From assembly GCA_023457255.1 (NCBI GenBank), contig JAEWMB010000022.1, forward strand, positions 1 to 64,000: a stretch of 64,000 nucleotides of DNA. Direction: 5' to 3'. Origin of the DNA: Bacillota bacterium (lineage in GTDB: Bacteria > Bacillota > Clostridia > Lachnospirales > Lachnospiraceae). Shown here in pieces: positions 28,389 through 37,748 of this stretch. The translations under genes and the position numbers were made by a program. A model generated the notes under the pieces. That model saw only the letters and a list, made by a program, of their open reading frames with translations, had not been told where the DNA came from and searched no databases. Each line of letters starts with the position of its first letter. Positions within the stretch are counted from its first letter, which is position 1.

Positions 28389-29126
28389 GTGAAAAGAGTA
28401 ATGTTAAAAGTAGCTTATGATGGAACCAATTATTGTGGTTGGCAGGTACAGCCAAATGCAAAAACCATCGAAGGCGTGTTAAATGAATGTTTAACGAAAC
28501 TATTAAAGGAAGAGATTACGGTGATCGGAGCAAGCAGAACAGATGCAGGTGTTCATGCCTATGGCAATGTTGCTGTATTTGACACGAATTCGAGGATTCC
28601 GGCAGAAAAACTATCCTACGCCTTAAACGCCCATTTGCCCCAAGATATCGTAATTCAGGCTTCTATGGAGACTGCATCCGACTTTCACCCAAGATTCTGC
28701 GATACTAGAAAAACGTATGAATACCGGATTTATAATGCAGCGTTCCCTCTTCCAACAAATCGGAGATATGCTCATTTTGTATATTACGATTTGGATTTGG
28801 AAGCGATGAGAAGGGCGGCTTCTTATCTGATTGGAGAGCATGACTTTGTAAGCTTTTGTTCTGTGAATACACAGGTTAAAGATACAACTAGAACAATCTA
28901 TGACATTCAGATAGAAAAGGGTCAGGAGCTCATTGTACTTCGTATCAAAGGGAATGGGTTTCTTTATAATATGGTACGTATCATAGCAGGAACACTAATT
29001 CAGGTGGGTACTCATCAATGGGAACCGGAACGGGTATTAGAAGTATTGATGAAAAAAGACCGGCAGGCTGCCGGACCTACCGCACCGGCAAAGGGATTAA
29101 CCTTGGTGGAAATAGAATATTTATAA
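28389..29126 (+). CDS. truA: tRNA pseudouridine(38-40) synthase TruA
   Basis: 245 residues. The catalytic aspartate lies in the motif ASRTDAGVHA. GNGFLYNMVRIIAGTL is the conserved C-terminal motif. It modifies U38-U40 in the anticodon arm. GTG at 28389 is preferred because GGGG lies seven bases upstream; the next ATG is at 28401. Confidence 0.95.
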   Translation: MKRVMLKVAYDGTNYCGWQVQPNAKTIEGVLNECLTKLLKEEITVIGASRTDAGVHAYGNVAVFDTNSRIPAEKLSYALNAHLPQDIVIQASMETASDFHPRFCDTRKTYEYRIYNAAFPLPTNRRYAHFVYYDLDLEAMRRAASYLIGEHDFVSFCSVNTQVKDTTRTIYDIQIEKGQELIVLRIKGNGFLYNMVRIIAGTLIQVGTHQWEPERVLEVLMKKDRQAAGPTAPAKGLTLVEIEYL

Positions 29127-29157
29127 AAAAGGCTTGGGTTAAACTCAAGCCTTTTTT
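29125..29157 (+). terminator. terminator after truA, probably bidirectional
   Basis: AAAAAAGGCTTG and CAAGCCTTTTTT pair around a short loop. A and T runs on both sides let it also end the reverse-strand permease gene that stops at 29215. Confidence 0.85.
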
Positions 29158-29214
29158 AGGACTAATTGCTTACTTTAATACTTGTTATTTATTGTTTGGA
29201 TAACTTCTAGGAAC

Positions 29215-30360
29215 TTAATATTTTGTAATATCATATTGTTTGATATTCCTAATCCGAAGTAAGGTGCTGGGAATTATAGCAAAAAAATCACATAATAGGG
29301 TAGCGATTGCAGCATTCCTGTGAAAATAAGGTAAACCAAGTCCTCTTGGATAAAAGATTAGCTGGTTTATAAGTAATATAATAGCAAGGTTAAGCAACAA
29401 GCCGGTAGTTAATCCAATCAGATTTATGAGTATAATTTCTTTTATAATTTTAGCCGTCAACTTTCTCTTTGGGATTCCAATAGCCCGATAAATGCTAAAC
29501 TCACCTTGCCTCTTACTATAAGCTTCCATTAGTGTGGCATTAATAGTGATTGCCAGTACAATGGAGACAAGGATAACGACGGAATAAAAGATTATATAAT
29601 AAATAGGCATTTGATTTTCTACATCTACATACTGATTCTCATAGGTAGCTAATGTCACGACATTTGTGGCATCTAAGGTCTTCAGGTCGTCTGCGAAATG
29701 TTGTCTTGAAGCGAATGGGCTATTAACTAGCTTATCTTGTGCTGAAGTCCCATCCGTATCCCCTTTTCGAAGGATAAATATACTATAGGGAATAGCAGCC
29801 GTGTCTACTGCATAGGCAGAGTAATCTAACGAGGGATAGATGTACTTTACCTTAAGAGGAGTATCAAAATTAATCAGGGTTTCATTTGAAGATAGAAGAT
29901 CCCCGACTTTGATATTTGCATTCTTTGCTAGCCCCTCGCTTAAGATAATCTCACCGTCCTGCGGTAAATAGATGTTATCTGGTACAAGTTTTACGATTTG
30001 ATTCATTGTCATGAAATCTTTTTCAGACGTAAATACAATAACATTTAGAGATACCTGAAAGGAGATTTCATTCGTATAAAGGATTCTGGGAGAATTATTA
30101 AAAGGCATAAGGGAGGATACGGAGGAGAGAGAACGTATCCTTTCTACCATGAGGTCCCAATCGTTTTGAGTACAGCCATAATTTGGGTACATCAAAGCGT
30201 AATCACGATAAGGTCTTATTTCACGGCTAAAATGATGCTCCATCGAATATACATAGATTCCGCCAATATAGCAAAGAGTAGTGGCTGCTATCATTAGAAT
30301 GAGTGTAAAAGACCGCAAGCGATTTTTAATAAGATAAAATATAGCGGAGAACGGCTTCAT
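29215..30360 (-). CDS. ABC transporter permease, FtsX/MacB type
   Basis: 381 residues. One N-terminal membrane helix (near 12-34), an extracytoplasmic domain of about 200 residues, then three C-terminal helices in the FtsX-like arrangement, with EFSIYRAIGIPKRKL before the last two. Such permeases usually work as mechanotransmission pumps or peptide exporters rather than importers. The start overlaps the ATPase gene stop by four bases, so it is coupled to it. Confidence 0.85.
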   Translation of the reverse strand: MKPFSAIFYLIKNRLRSFTLILMIAATTLCYIGGIYVYSMEHHFSREIRPYRDYALMYPNYGCTQNDWDLMVERIRSLSSVSSLMPFNNSPRILYTNEISFQVSLNVIVFTSEKDFMTMNQIVKLVPDNIYLPQDGEIILSEGLAKNANIKVGDLLSSNETLINFDTPLKVKYIYPSLDYSAYAVDTAAIPYSIFILRKGDTDGTSAQDKLVNSPFASRQHFADDLKTLDATNVVTLATYENQYVDVENQMPIYYIIFYSVVILVSIVLAITINATLMEAYSKRQGEFSIYRAIGIPKRKLTAKIIKEIILINLIGLTTGLLLNLAIILLINQLIFYPRGLGLPYFHRNAAIATLLCDFFAIIPSTLLRIRNIKQYDITKY

Positions 30361-31040
30361 ACGGATGCCTCCTCATTCAGAATACTGCCATCCCAGATTT
30401 CTATAATTTGATCTGCGTCTTTTAAGATGGATTTGTCATGAGTAATTATAAGCACAAGGTGCTTTTTGGCATATTCTAAAAGCAAATCCATAGTTGCAAA
30501 TGCAGTTGTGTGATCCAGGGAGGCGGTTGGTTCATCTGCAAAGAGGACACGTGGTTCATGCAGCATAGCTCTTGCAATTGCAATACGCTGACGTTGGCCG
30601 CCGGATAATTGATGAGGTTTTTTGGTAAAATCAGATGGTTTTATACCAAGCATTTGAAGCAATTCCTTTGCACGGATCAGAGCTTCTGCTTTGGAACAAT
30701 TCGCTGCAACGATAACATTTTCTAATGCATTCATATAAGATATTAAAAAATGCCTCTGAAAGACGAACCCAAATTTACTTTTCCGAAGTTGTTCCTGCTC
30801 TTTCTTATTCATATTGGTGTAGGAAATAGTGAGATCCTCTTCTTGATAGAGAATTTCGCCACAGGTTGGTTTCTTTAAGGAAGACATACAGTACATTAAG
30901 GTAGACTTGCCGCTTCCGCTTGGTCCAATAATTCCGATTAGGCCATGGTCGGGGAAAGTTGCCGTAATATTTTTAATTGCATAAACTTTATTCGTTTTAT
31001 CGATATCATAGATTAGGGTAACGTCATCAAGATGAAACAT
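30357..31040 (-). CDS. ABC transporter ATP-binding protein, LolD/MacB type
   Basis: 227 residues. Walker A GPSGSGKST, signature LSGGQRQRIAIARAM, Walker B VLFADEPTASLD, and a switch histidine in ITHDKS. The length and the short helical region fit the FtsX-partner class. It lies between the two permeases of the same strand and probably energises both as a heterodimer. Confidence 0.93.
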   Translation of the reverse strand: MFHLDDVTLIYDIDKTNKVYAIKNITATFPDHGLIGIIGPSGSGKSTLMYCMSSLKKPTCGEILYQEEDLTISYTNMNKKEQEQLRKSKFGFVFQRHFLISYMNALENVIVAANCSKAEALIRAKELLQMLGIKPSDFTKKPHQLSGGQRQRIAIARAMLHEPRVLFADEPTASLDHTTAFATMDLLLEYAKKHLVLIITHDKSILKDADQIIEIWDGSILNEEASV

Positions 31041-31133
31041 AAGAATCTCCTTTCGTAGCGCGCTGGTAAGCGATATCTATTTGCGGGTTTATTTTATAGC
31101 AACAATAGCTTGCTGTCTTGTTTTTATTTTAAG

Positions 31134-32246
31134 TTACATTGCTTCTTCATCCAGTATATCCACCGTTCTTATTCGCTGAAGTGAGTTTGTTAACGGTACT
31201 TGGCAAATTCCTAAGAAAAGAATAAGAACTGCGGCCATTTTTAAGATGACATCGGGATGAAAATACTGAATGAGAAGACCATATGGTAAGATTGCAAATC
31301 GATAAAACAATGGTAAAAACACAGCAAGCAGTCCCAAGCATAAGAAACCAGAGACTACTAGGATAAAAAGAAGTTCTTTCATTGCGAGGTTATAAATACT
31401 ATGAATGGAATAGCCAAGAGAATGATAAAGGCACCATTCCTCATTACGGTCGCGGAAATACATTTGTATTACGACAAGAAGACATAAAAATAGGACTACA
31501 GTTGAAATTATGAAAATTAAGTTGGTACTAAGCCGTAAACTGTCTCCTGCATCTTTGTTGACCGTTTCCAAACCAGTTTCATAGGTATTCACATCATATG
31601 TAAAAGGAATGTCTATTTCTTTACACAGGCTTTCAAAATGAGTGGATGTATCTTTCATCAATACATGAACACAATAATTGTAATAGTCTTTATTTACACC
31701 AATTAGCAAATAGTAATCGGATTGGACGATACCAACAATGTGAAAACCGGGAATGGTCTCATCTCCAAGTTCCAATTGATTATTCTTCATATATTTTTGA
31801 TCTGCAATTAACTCTCCGGGTTCGGTTGGAATTCTTCCCTCAATGAGAGTGGCGTTAAAATGTGATAAATAAGCAGGAATATATTTTGCTTCTGTGATTG
31901 GATAGGTGAAATACTCATAACCGATTGTTGTTTTAATACGTCCTCCATTTAGATAGGAAGCAGGGAAGGCAGTCGAAACATCCTCGCTATGATTAAACTG
32001 TTCGCACACATAATCCAATTCTTTTTGTTTTTCTTTTGGGGACATATCCTCAGTTGCTAAAAGGTAGGGAGCTTTTTGATATTGATTTGCTAATAGCTGC
32101 TCAAAGGTATATGTTGTGGAAGAAAAGATAAATTGTACTCCATAGATCATAGTAAGATAAAACCCAAAGCTTAGAATGAGCACTAAGATTCTCTTTCGGT
32201 TATTCTTGATATAGGGGAGTGGTGAAAGTCTTTGCTGGGTCATCAT
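31134..32246 (-). CDS. ABC transporter permease, FtsX type
   Basis: 370 residues with the same layout as the 29215-30360 permease: one N-terminal helix near 19-38, an extracytoplasmic domain, and three helices in the last 130 residues (ECLYHSLGYSIHSIYNLA-like segment before the second). The sequence has diverged strongly from its partner. GGAGCTCGATT precedes the ATG. Confidence 0.8.
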   Translation of the reverse strand: MMTQQRLSPLPYIKNNRKRILVLILSFGFYLTMIYGVQFIFSSTTYTFEQLLANQYQKAPYLLATEDMSPKEKQKELDYVCEQFNHSEDVSTAFPASYLNGGRIKTTIGYEYFTYPITEAKYIPAYLSHFNATLIEGRIPTEPGELIADQKYMKNNQLELGDETIPGFHIVGIVQSDYYLLIGVNKDYYNYCVHVLMKDTSTHFESLCKEIDIPFTYDVNTYETGLETVNKDAGDSLRLSTNLIFIISTVVLFLCLLVVIQMYFRDRNEEWCLYHSLGYSIHSIYNLAMKELLFILVVSGFLCLGLLAVFLPLFYRFAILPYGLLIQYFHPDVILKMAAVLILFLGICQVPLTNSLQRIRTVDILDEEAM

Positions 32247-32321
32247 AATCGAGCTCCTTTGCTAAATTTATTAAGGTTATGATACTTTAAAGGAGAAAAT
32301 ATTTGGAGTAGAGATAGTCAT

Positions 32322-32349
32322 AAAAAACCATGACTGGAGTCATGGTTTT
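32322..32349 (-). terminator. bidirectional hairpin between response regulator and permease genes
   Basis: AAAACCATGACT/AGTCATGGTTTT, a 12-base-arm palindrome with T runs on both strands. It would end transcription of the response regulator gene. Confidence 0.7.
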
Positions 32350-32394
32350 AACCAGTTTTAAATTCCTGGAATGCTTACCCATATAGGTTTTTAA

Positions 32395-32498
32395 TTTAAA
32401 TGAGGTGATGAAACTCAGTTACTTATTTAAATGAGATAAAAAGGACTATGTAGCCTTAACTCCGCCAATGGGAAAGCTTAGTTACTTTATTAAATGAG
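32395..32498. repeat. three imperfect direct repeats around TTTAAATGAG
   Basis: TTTAAATGAG occurs at 32395-32404 and 32426-32435, and ATTAAATGAG at 32489-32498. The last two sit in longer copies that share CT(C/T)AGTTACTT. They lie in the 358-base gap between the response regulator and the permease it may control, so they could be operator sites. Nothing else is seen in the gap beyond the hairpin. Confidence 0.4.
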
Positions 32499-32604
32499 AC
32501 ATGAAGTTTGTCTAAGCCATATCATATAAGGATATAAATCCCGATCATATTATCTAAATGGTGTGGTGCTCCATTCCTTGAAGTTTTTATGTTATCAATT
32601 TCTA

Positions 32605-33306
32605 TCATTCAGTTATCATAGTAGTCTTAGTAAGCGCTACGGCAAGAGCAGCACGGTCATGAATTTGCAGTTTATCATAAATAGAAGAGATATAGTTTTT
32701 TACTGTCCCTTCTGAAATATAGAGGAAACCGGCAATTTGCGAGTTTGTAAAACCCTCTGCTATCATTGCACATATTTCGAGTTCTCTCTTGGTTAACTCC
32801 GATAGAGGGAGGGTTATGCTGTTAGGTGATTCTGAATTTCCCAATGAAGTTAAGGAATATGAATTTTTTAAGGGCTTTTTATCCGAGATTAGTCTTGTCA
32901 TAGTATCTAATACCTTCTGGTCTATCACACTTTGACCGTTTCGAATATTTAATAATGCGGTAAGAATCGCATTACGGCCCGAATCTTTTAGCAAATAACC
33001 ATTTGCACCATATTGCATCGCTAGAGTAATGTTTTTTTCATCATAAAAGGTTGTAAGTACTAGTATTTTCATAAAGGTATACTTACTTCGGATCGTCTTT
33101 ATTAATTCAAGTCCGCCCATCAGTTCCATGTTAAGGTCAATCAGAGCCAGGTCCGGAACAGCGCACCGAATACATTCCAGGGCTTCCAGGCCATTGCGGG
33201 CTTTTCCAACGACTTCATATTCTTCTGAAAGGCTTAAGATGATTTCTAAGCTGTCTAATAAAAGAGTTTCATCATCAACGAGTAGTACTTTATATTTTAT
33301 ACTCAT
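32605..33306 (-). CDS. response regulator, NarL/LuxR family
   Basis: 233 residues. The receiver domain has acidic D11/D12, the phosphoacceptor D57 in LALIDLNM and K107 in YLLKDSG. The C-terminal LuxR-type helix-turn-helix is LTKRELEICAMIAEGFTNSQ and GTVKNYIS. It lies directly downstream of the histidine kinase on the same strand and probably regulates the ABC genes beyond it. Confidence 0.94.
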   Translation of the reverse strand: MSIKYKVLLVDDETLLLDSLEIILSLSEEYEVVGKARNGLEALECIRCAVPDLALIDLNMELMGGLELIKTIRSKYTFMKILVLTTFYDEKNITLAMQYGANGYLLKDSGRNAILTALLNIRNGQSVIDQKVLDTMTRLISDKKPLKNSYSLTSLGNSESPNSITLPLSELTKRELEICAMIAEGFTNSQIAGFLYISEGTVKNYISSIYDKLQIHDRAALAVALTKTTMITE

Positions 33307-33452
33307 AAATTTCCTCCTTTCAATATTGTTTATTGTTTTCTAAATAGATAGCAAAACTTAAAGATAAGTTGGTGGTGTAACTATTATTTTATGTTATCAA
33401 GGGACACCGTCCTTGAAGAATGAGTGTGGAATGTTTCTAATAACGTCATTTC

Positions 33453-34805
33453 TTATGATATAGAAATCAATGGTAACTTCATAACAACCCAAAAACCATC
33501 CACATAATTTAATGAGAATCCGCCGCCTGTGTTTTCCAGATAAGTTTTTATTTTTTTCAGTCCATATCCTTGCAGAAGGCGCTTCTCCTGTTCTGGCTGC
33601 GTTAAATTTATTTTACTTCCATTATCGGATACACTAATTGTAATCGTAGAATGCTCGATAGCTACTAAAATTAAAAATGCTGTGGCATTTCCATGCTTTT
33701 GTCCGTTTGTCAGACATTCCATTATTGCACCATGCAGAAATTCCGCATGTTTGGTTTCTATAGAAAATTGAGAATATTCTTTAGGAGCGGTATCCTCTTC
33801 CTTTGCAGAAGGAACGTTATGACGGATTTTTAATGAGGTATCCTGTGTGAATTCCTGTATCGTAGAGGCTATGGTGCAAAAAAGGTCGGTCAGAGGTATT
33901 GAGGTATTGGCATTGTCTACAAGGCGAACCGCACGACGGATGGTGCTAAGACTGAGTCCTAAACGCTCTTTGGCGATCCTGATTTTTTCTTTGGAAAGTT
34001 CACTGTTTTGCTCTGCTAATAACTCGGCAGCTTCCAAGGTTAATAAAGCTGAGGTAATAGTATGGCCAACCACATTATGAATGGTACGTCCAATTGCCTC
34101 TCGCTCCTCTAATCTGGCATTGCGGTCAACCACTGCATTTTGTAACGCCAGATGTTGATTTAGATTATGTTCCGATAGTTTTGCAATTGCAGCATGATTC
34201 AGTACTTTCTTAAAGGCGGTATCCTTATGAAGGATATTATAATAGGCACCTCTTAACATAGCATAGAGAAAGAGTGCCAGTTCAATAAAAATCAGAGAGC
34301 CAAAGAGAGGTAAGCAGGCAGTTAAGTTAAGTTTAACAGCCTTATCAAAGTAAGTTGGATACCAGAGGAGATAATTGAATAATGATAAAAGTATCGGCAG
34401 TATATAATAGCCGCAGCGAATCCATATCGTTTTTAAAATATCACTTGGTAATAGGGATAGAATAGGAATTAAAAATAACACGTTAAGGTGATTTGATACG
34501 ATCAGTACCAGAATTATGTAATTTATAAATAGGAAAAGAAGATAACGTAGTTTTCTATTTACGTTAGCCTCATATCGATAAATGTTACGAAGTATGAAAA
34601 AAGTTCCACATGCGAGGATGGAGACGGTTGGAAAAACGGCTTGGCGAAAGATACAAACGATAGTCAGAAGTAAAGCTACTGCTGTTGTAACTATTTCATC
34701 AATATTTATTTTTCGATCATGTTCCGTGAGATACTCTTGGTATTCCTCTAGTTTCCTAATAAAATCAGATAATGACATGGTGTAATAATCAAGGAAAGAA
34801 ATCAC
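33453..34805 (-). CDS. sensor histidine kinase, DesK/NarX-like family
   Basis: 450 residues. About six membrane helices span residues 40-190. The dimerisation helix has the phosphorylatable histidine in GRTIHNVVGH near residue 243. An HATPase domain follows, with the N box LTNGQKHGNA, VSDNGSK and GYGLKKIK. No large extracellular sensor is present, so it probably senses a membrane signal or works through the nearby permeases. GTG start at 34805, seven bases after AAAGGAG. Confidence 0.9.
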   Translation of the reverse strand: MISFLDYYTMSLSDFIRKLEEYQEYLTEHDRKINIDEIVTTAVALLLTIVCIFRQAVFPTVSILACGTFFILRNIYRYEANVNRKLRYLLFLFINYIILVLIVSNHLNVLFLIPILSLLPSDILKTIWIRCGYYILPILLSLFNYLLWYPTYFDKAVKLNLTACLPLFGSLIFIELALFLYAMLRGAYYNILHKDTAFKKVLNHAAIAKLSEHNLNQHLALQNAVVDRNARLEEREAIGRTIHNVVGHTITSALLTLEAAELLAEQNSELSKEKIRIAKERLGLSLSTIRRAVRLVDNANTSIPLTDLFCTIASTIQEFTQDTSLKIRHNVPSAKEEDTAPKEYSQFSIETKHAEFLHGAIMECLTNGQKHGNATAFLILVAIEHSTITISVSDNGSKINLTQPEQEKRLLQGYGLKKIKTYLENTGGGFSLNYVDGFWVVMKLPLISIS

Positions 34806-34906
34806 TTGATAACTCCTTTTCTATATTTATGCTTAGTAACAGTAGTTTATAATAAGCTCACTGCTTAAGGATCCTTCCTATTAGCAGGAAAGACATACTA
34901 CTTCTT

Positions 34907-34935
34907 ATTATAGCCGACTGGTAAAAAAACTGCAA
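34907..34935 (-). promoter_or_regulatory. promoter of the histidine kinase operon
   Basis: Read on the reverse strand: TTGCAG (34935-34930), 17-base spacer, perfect TATAAT (34912-34907). Confidence 0.65.
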
Positions 34936-35074
34936 TTCGCGGTTCGTTTAAACTAGAAATAGATTGAAAACTAGAAAAAATTTAGTGTATCCAAAATAGT
35001 CACTTTTAGAGTGACTATTAATCACATCAAATCAGAAAATTTTAAAATTCAGTAGAAAATCAATGGAATTCTGC

Positions 35075-35103
35075 TTGACACCAACTTATTTGTACTATAT
35101 AAT
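35075..35103 (+). promoter_or_regulatory. consensus promoter of rplM-rpsI
   Basis: Perfect TTGACA (35075-35080), 17-base spacer, perfect TATAAT (35098-35103). Confidence 0.93.
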
Positions 35104-35112
35104 ACACGAAGT

Positions 35113-35215
35113 GACTGAAATTAACCGCAAATGGTCTGAAAGCCATAAAATTGTGGCGTTTAGCTTAGCGAAACATCAGAGCGGATTATTAAGGTCCGCT
35201 TGACTAAATACGAAA
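35113..35215 (+). promoter_or_regulatory. L13 leader (ribosomal protein autoregulatory leader)
   Basis: The leader contains AACCGCAAATGGTCTG, a GCCAT/GTGGC hairpin and an AGCGGA/TCCGCT hairpin. This looks like the known L13 leader of Firmicutes (Rfam L13_leader), which sits before rplM, as here. I assigned it from memory of the family pattern; a covariance search would settle it. Confidence 0.65.
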
Positions 35216-35236
35216 TTATATTAAGGAGGTAAACCA

Positions 35237-35671
35237 ATGAAAAGCTTTATGGCAAGTCCAGCAACTATTGAAAGAAAATGGTATGTAGTTGACGCTACGG
35301 GACATACATTAGGACGTCTCTCTTCTGAGATCGCAAAAGTTTTAAGAGGTAAGAACAAGGCAATCTATACACCACACATCGATACAGGTGATTACGTAAT
35401 CGTTGTGAATGCGGACAAGATTAAGGTAACAGGTAAGAAGATGGATCAGAAGATTTACTTCAGCCATTCTGATTATCCAGGTGGAGTAAGAGAGACTACA
35501 TTAAAGGAAATGATGGCTAAGAAGCCGGAAGATGTTATCACTCTTGCAGTTAAGGGAATGCTTCCAAAGGGACCTTTGGGAAGATCCATGTTGAACAAAT
35601 TGCACGTATACGCTGGTCCGGAGCATAGCAATGCAGCTCAGAAACCAGAAGTACTTGAAATCAAATACTAA
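35237..35671 (+). CDS. rplM: 50S ribosomal protein L13
   Basis: 144 residues. KWYVVDATGHTLGRLSSEIA and MLPKGPLGRSMLNKLHVYAG are diagnostic. An early large-subunit assembly protein. AAGGAGG precedes the ATG. Confidence 0.97.
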   Translation: MKSFMASPATIERKWYVVDATGHTLGRLSSEIAKVLRGKNKAIYTPHIDTGDYVIVVNADKIKVTGKKMDQKIYFSHSDYPGGVRETTLKEMMAKKPEDVITLAVKGMLPKGPLGRSMLNKLHVYAGPEHSNAAQKPEVLEIKY

Positions 35672-35696
35672 TTCGGACTGAAAGGAGGAAATAACA

Positions 35697-36089
35697 TTGG
35701 CTAAAGCAAAATATTACGGAACTGGTAGAAGAAAAAGTAGTATCGCTAGAGTTTACCTTGTACCTGGTACAGGTAAAGTAACAATAAATAAAAGAGATAT
35801 GGATGCATATTTCGGTCTTGAGACTTTAAAGCTTATCGTTCGTCAGCCACTTGTATTAACAGAGACAGCGGATAAGTTCGATGTTCTTGTTAACGTTCAT
35901 GGTGGTGGTTTTACAGGTCAGGCAGGTGCTATCAGACATGGTATCTCCAGAGCCCTTTTACAGGCAGACGCTGATTACCGTCCAGCATTAAAAAAGGCAG
36001 GTTTCTTAACAAGAGATCCAAGAATGAAGGAAAGAAAGAAGTACGGCTTAAAAGCAGCTCGTCGTGCTCCACAGTTCTCCAAGAGATAA
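35697..36089 (+). CDS. rpsI: 30S ribosomal protein S9
   Basis: 130 residues with the C-terminal RRAPQFSKR tail that reaches the P-site tRNA. TTG start at 35697 behind AGGAGG. Its downstream region is the insertion point of the mobile element, and rpsI is a known attachment region for integrative elements in Firmicutes. Confidence 0.97.
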   Translation: MAKAKYYGTGRRKSSIARVYLVPGTGKVTINKRDMDAYFGLETLKLIVRQPLVLTETADKFDVLVNVHGGGFTGQAGAIRHGISRALLQADADYRPALKKAGFLTRDPRMKERKKYGLKAARRAPQFSKR

Positions 36090-36113
36090 TTTTATCCCCC
36101 AGGGGACATGTCA

Positions 36114-36153
36114 GAACCCTCGAAGTTACAAGGCTTCGAGGGTTCTTATTTTG
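36114..36153 (+). terminator. terminator of rplM-rpsI
   Basis: A 12-bp perfect stem (36114-36125 with 36134-36145) followed by TTATTTT. Confidence 0.9.
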
Positions 36154-36168
36154 TCTTTAAATATTGAA

Positions 36169-36189
36169 TTGGTGCAATTTTGGTGCAAC
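36169..36189. repeat. left-end tandem GGTGCAA repeats of the integrative element
   Basis: TTGGTGCAA appears twice in tandem with an 11-base period. A 20-base block here matches 45715-45734 at the right end with one mismatch. They are either att repeats or integrase arm-binding sites. Just before it, TAAATATTG (36158-36166) also recurs at 45688-45696 and may be a crossover core. Confidence 0.55.
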
Positions 36190-36193
36190 CTTT

Positions 36194-37126
36194 TCACTTT
36201 CCTATATTAAGTGTGTCGTAGCCCTCTTTAAAGAGTAATGCACTGGCATATTGCTGTGGGAAAAAATATCTGAAACAATCATAGACAATCTTATCATCTT
36301 CCCGTTTACTGGACTGTATTGTATACCCTTCATTTTTAAGTACCCGTTCCATTTCATTTGCAGTTAATCCTATATAAAACCCTACATTAAATAAAAATTG
36401 TTTTTCATATACACGTTTTTTATCTTTTTCCTTATTCTTTGAAAAAGCATAATAAACATTTTTATTAATATGCTTTTCCCTTATAGTATCAATTAAATAA
36501 TCGGAAAAAGTTTCATACCCTTTTGGCTTGAATTTTCTCTCGTCAGTATACCATTTACCACGCTTAACGGCACTTAAAATTTGCTTTTTTGATTTTGTTT
36601 CTAAGATATTTTCTTTTTCAAGTATATTTATTTTGTAGGTAATGGTATTAAAACATAGATATTCAAGAATAGGTTTTAACGCACCTCTTTCATCTCCCTC
36701 ATTATCATTGAGTAGAGTGCTAATCTTTTCTGAATAATATTTTATTCGCTCTTTTTCACGGTCAATACTTTTATATATAAGATTGAAAGACACTAGGTTT
36801 TGCAACTGCATTTCTTCAAAATCGCTGGATACATCAATTTCCTTACGGTCACTTGTAATTAAAACATACTTTGGTTTTGGAATAACGGACAGTTTCAAAG
36901 CCTGTGAGAACTCAATACTATTGCATTTATCTTTATGTTTTTCAAAATAGACCTTCCAATTCTCACAAAAGGCATATACATCAGTTGCATACTTACCGTA
37001 ATCTTCAGAATATACTGGTTTGTCGCTTAGTTTAATCGCTGTGCGGCATTTTTTAATCCAGTCCGCCAACTGAATGATATTGTAGTTATCAATGTTTATT
37101 TTTTCATTATCAAATAACTCGTACAT
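36194..37126 (-). CDS. hypothetical protein at the left end of the element
   Basis: 310 residues, not recognised. It is hydrophilic, lysine- and tyrosine-rich and mostly helical, with no membrane segment or signal peptide. The last 60 residues (GFYIGLTANEMERVLKNEGY) look like a helix-turn-helix-style fold, but this is only an impression. The start at 37126 is chosen because GGAGG lies seven bases upstream on the reverse strand; an upstream in-frame ATG at 37171 has none. It points outward, towards rpsI, at the edge of the element. Confidence 0.7.
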   Translation of the reverse strand: MYELFDNEKINIDNYNIIQLADWIKKCRTAIKLSDKPVYSEDYGKYATDVYAFCENWKVYFEKHKDKCNSIEFSQALKLSVIPKPKYVLITSDRKEIDVSSDFEEMQLQNLVSFNLIYKSIDREKERIKYYSEKISTLLNDNEGDERGALKPILEYLCFNTITYKINILEKENILETKSKKQILSAVKRGKWYTDERKFKPKGYETFSDYLIDTIREKHINKNVYYAFSKNKEKDKKRVYEKQFLFNVGFYIGLTANEMERVLKNEGYTIQSSKREDDKIVYDCFRYFFPQQYASALLFKEGYDTLNIGK

Positions 37127-37291
37127 TATTTCACCTCCGATTATTATATTATTATATATTTTGATATTCATAAAGTCAACAACTCATATTCCTGCACATA
37201 GGAATGGAATTGCTTCAAAACATTGATTTTAATAAAATTACAAGTTATATTCTATGTGTCAGCAGCTGACTTGTACCTTGAAAATTAAATA

Positions 37292-37328
37292 GACAAGCGA
37301 TTCGAGGTGCGACTATTGATAGCTTGTC
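37292..37328 (+). other. GACAAGC/GCTTGTC hairpin before the 37352 gene
   Basis: A 7-bp perfect stem with a 23-base loop ending just before the ribosome binding site AAGGAGG. It could be a leader structure or operator. Confidence 0.35.
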
Positions 37329-37351
37329 ATTATTATAAGGAGGCTTAAACT

Positions 37352-37633
37352 ATGAAACAAATTATTAACGGTAAACTTTATAATACGGATACTGCAGCAT
37401 TTGTTTGCAAATACCCTGTTGAAGATGTTTATATTGGCGGTGGAATAGATACTTGTTACATTATTTTTCAAAAGGTAAATGGAGAGTTTTTTGCTGCTAT
37501 AACACAATTTGATGATTTTGACAATAACATCGAATATATTGAGCCGCTAACTTTTATTCAAGCGGCACAATTAAGTGAAAGACTTATGGATGTTGAAGAT
37601 TACATTGATGTATTCGGTGATGTAGAAGAATAA
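37352..37633 (+). CDS. small acidic hypothetical protein
   Basis: 93 residues, acidic (about 20 D/E against few K/R), no membrane segment. Not recognised. ATAAGGAGG precedes the ATG by eight bases, so translation is likely. Acidic small proteins are common cargo near ardA in conjugative elements, but there is no motif to assign a role. Confidence 0.65.
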   Translation: MKQIINGKLYNTDTAAFVCKYPVEDVYIGGGIDTCYIIFQKVNGEFFAAITQFDDFDNNIEYIEPLTFIQAAQLSERLMDVEDYIDVFGDVEE

Positions 37634-37748
37634 CAGTTATAGTTAAACTTCTTCCATAGTAGAATACAATAATAAAAATTTGTCGATAAAGAAAGGAGTG
37701 TATGACAGCGATAGTGACATTTAACCGTTAGCTGAAATAGAGCAAAAT

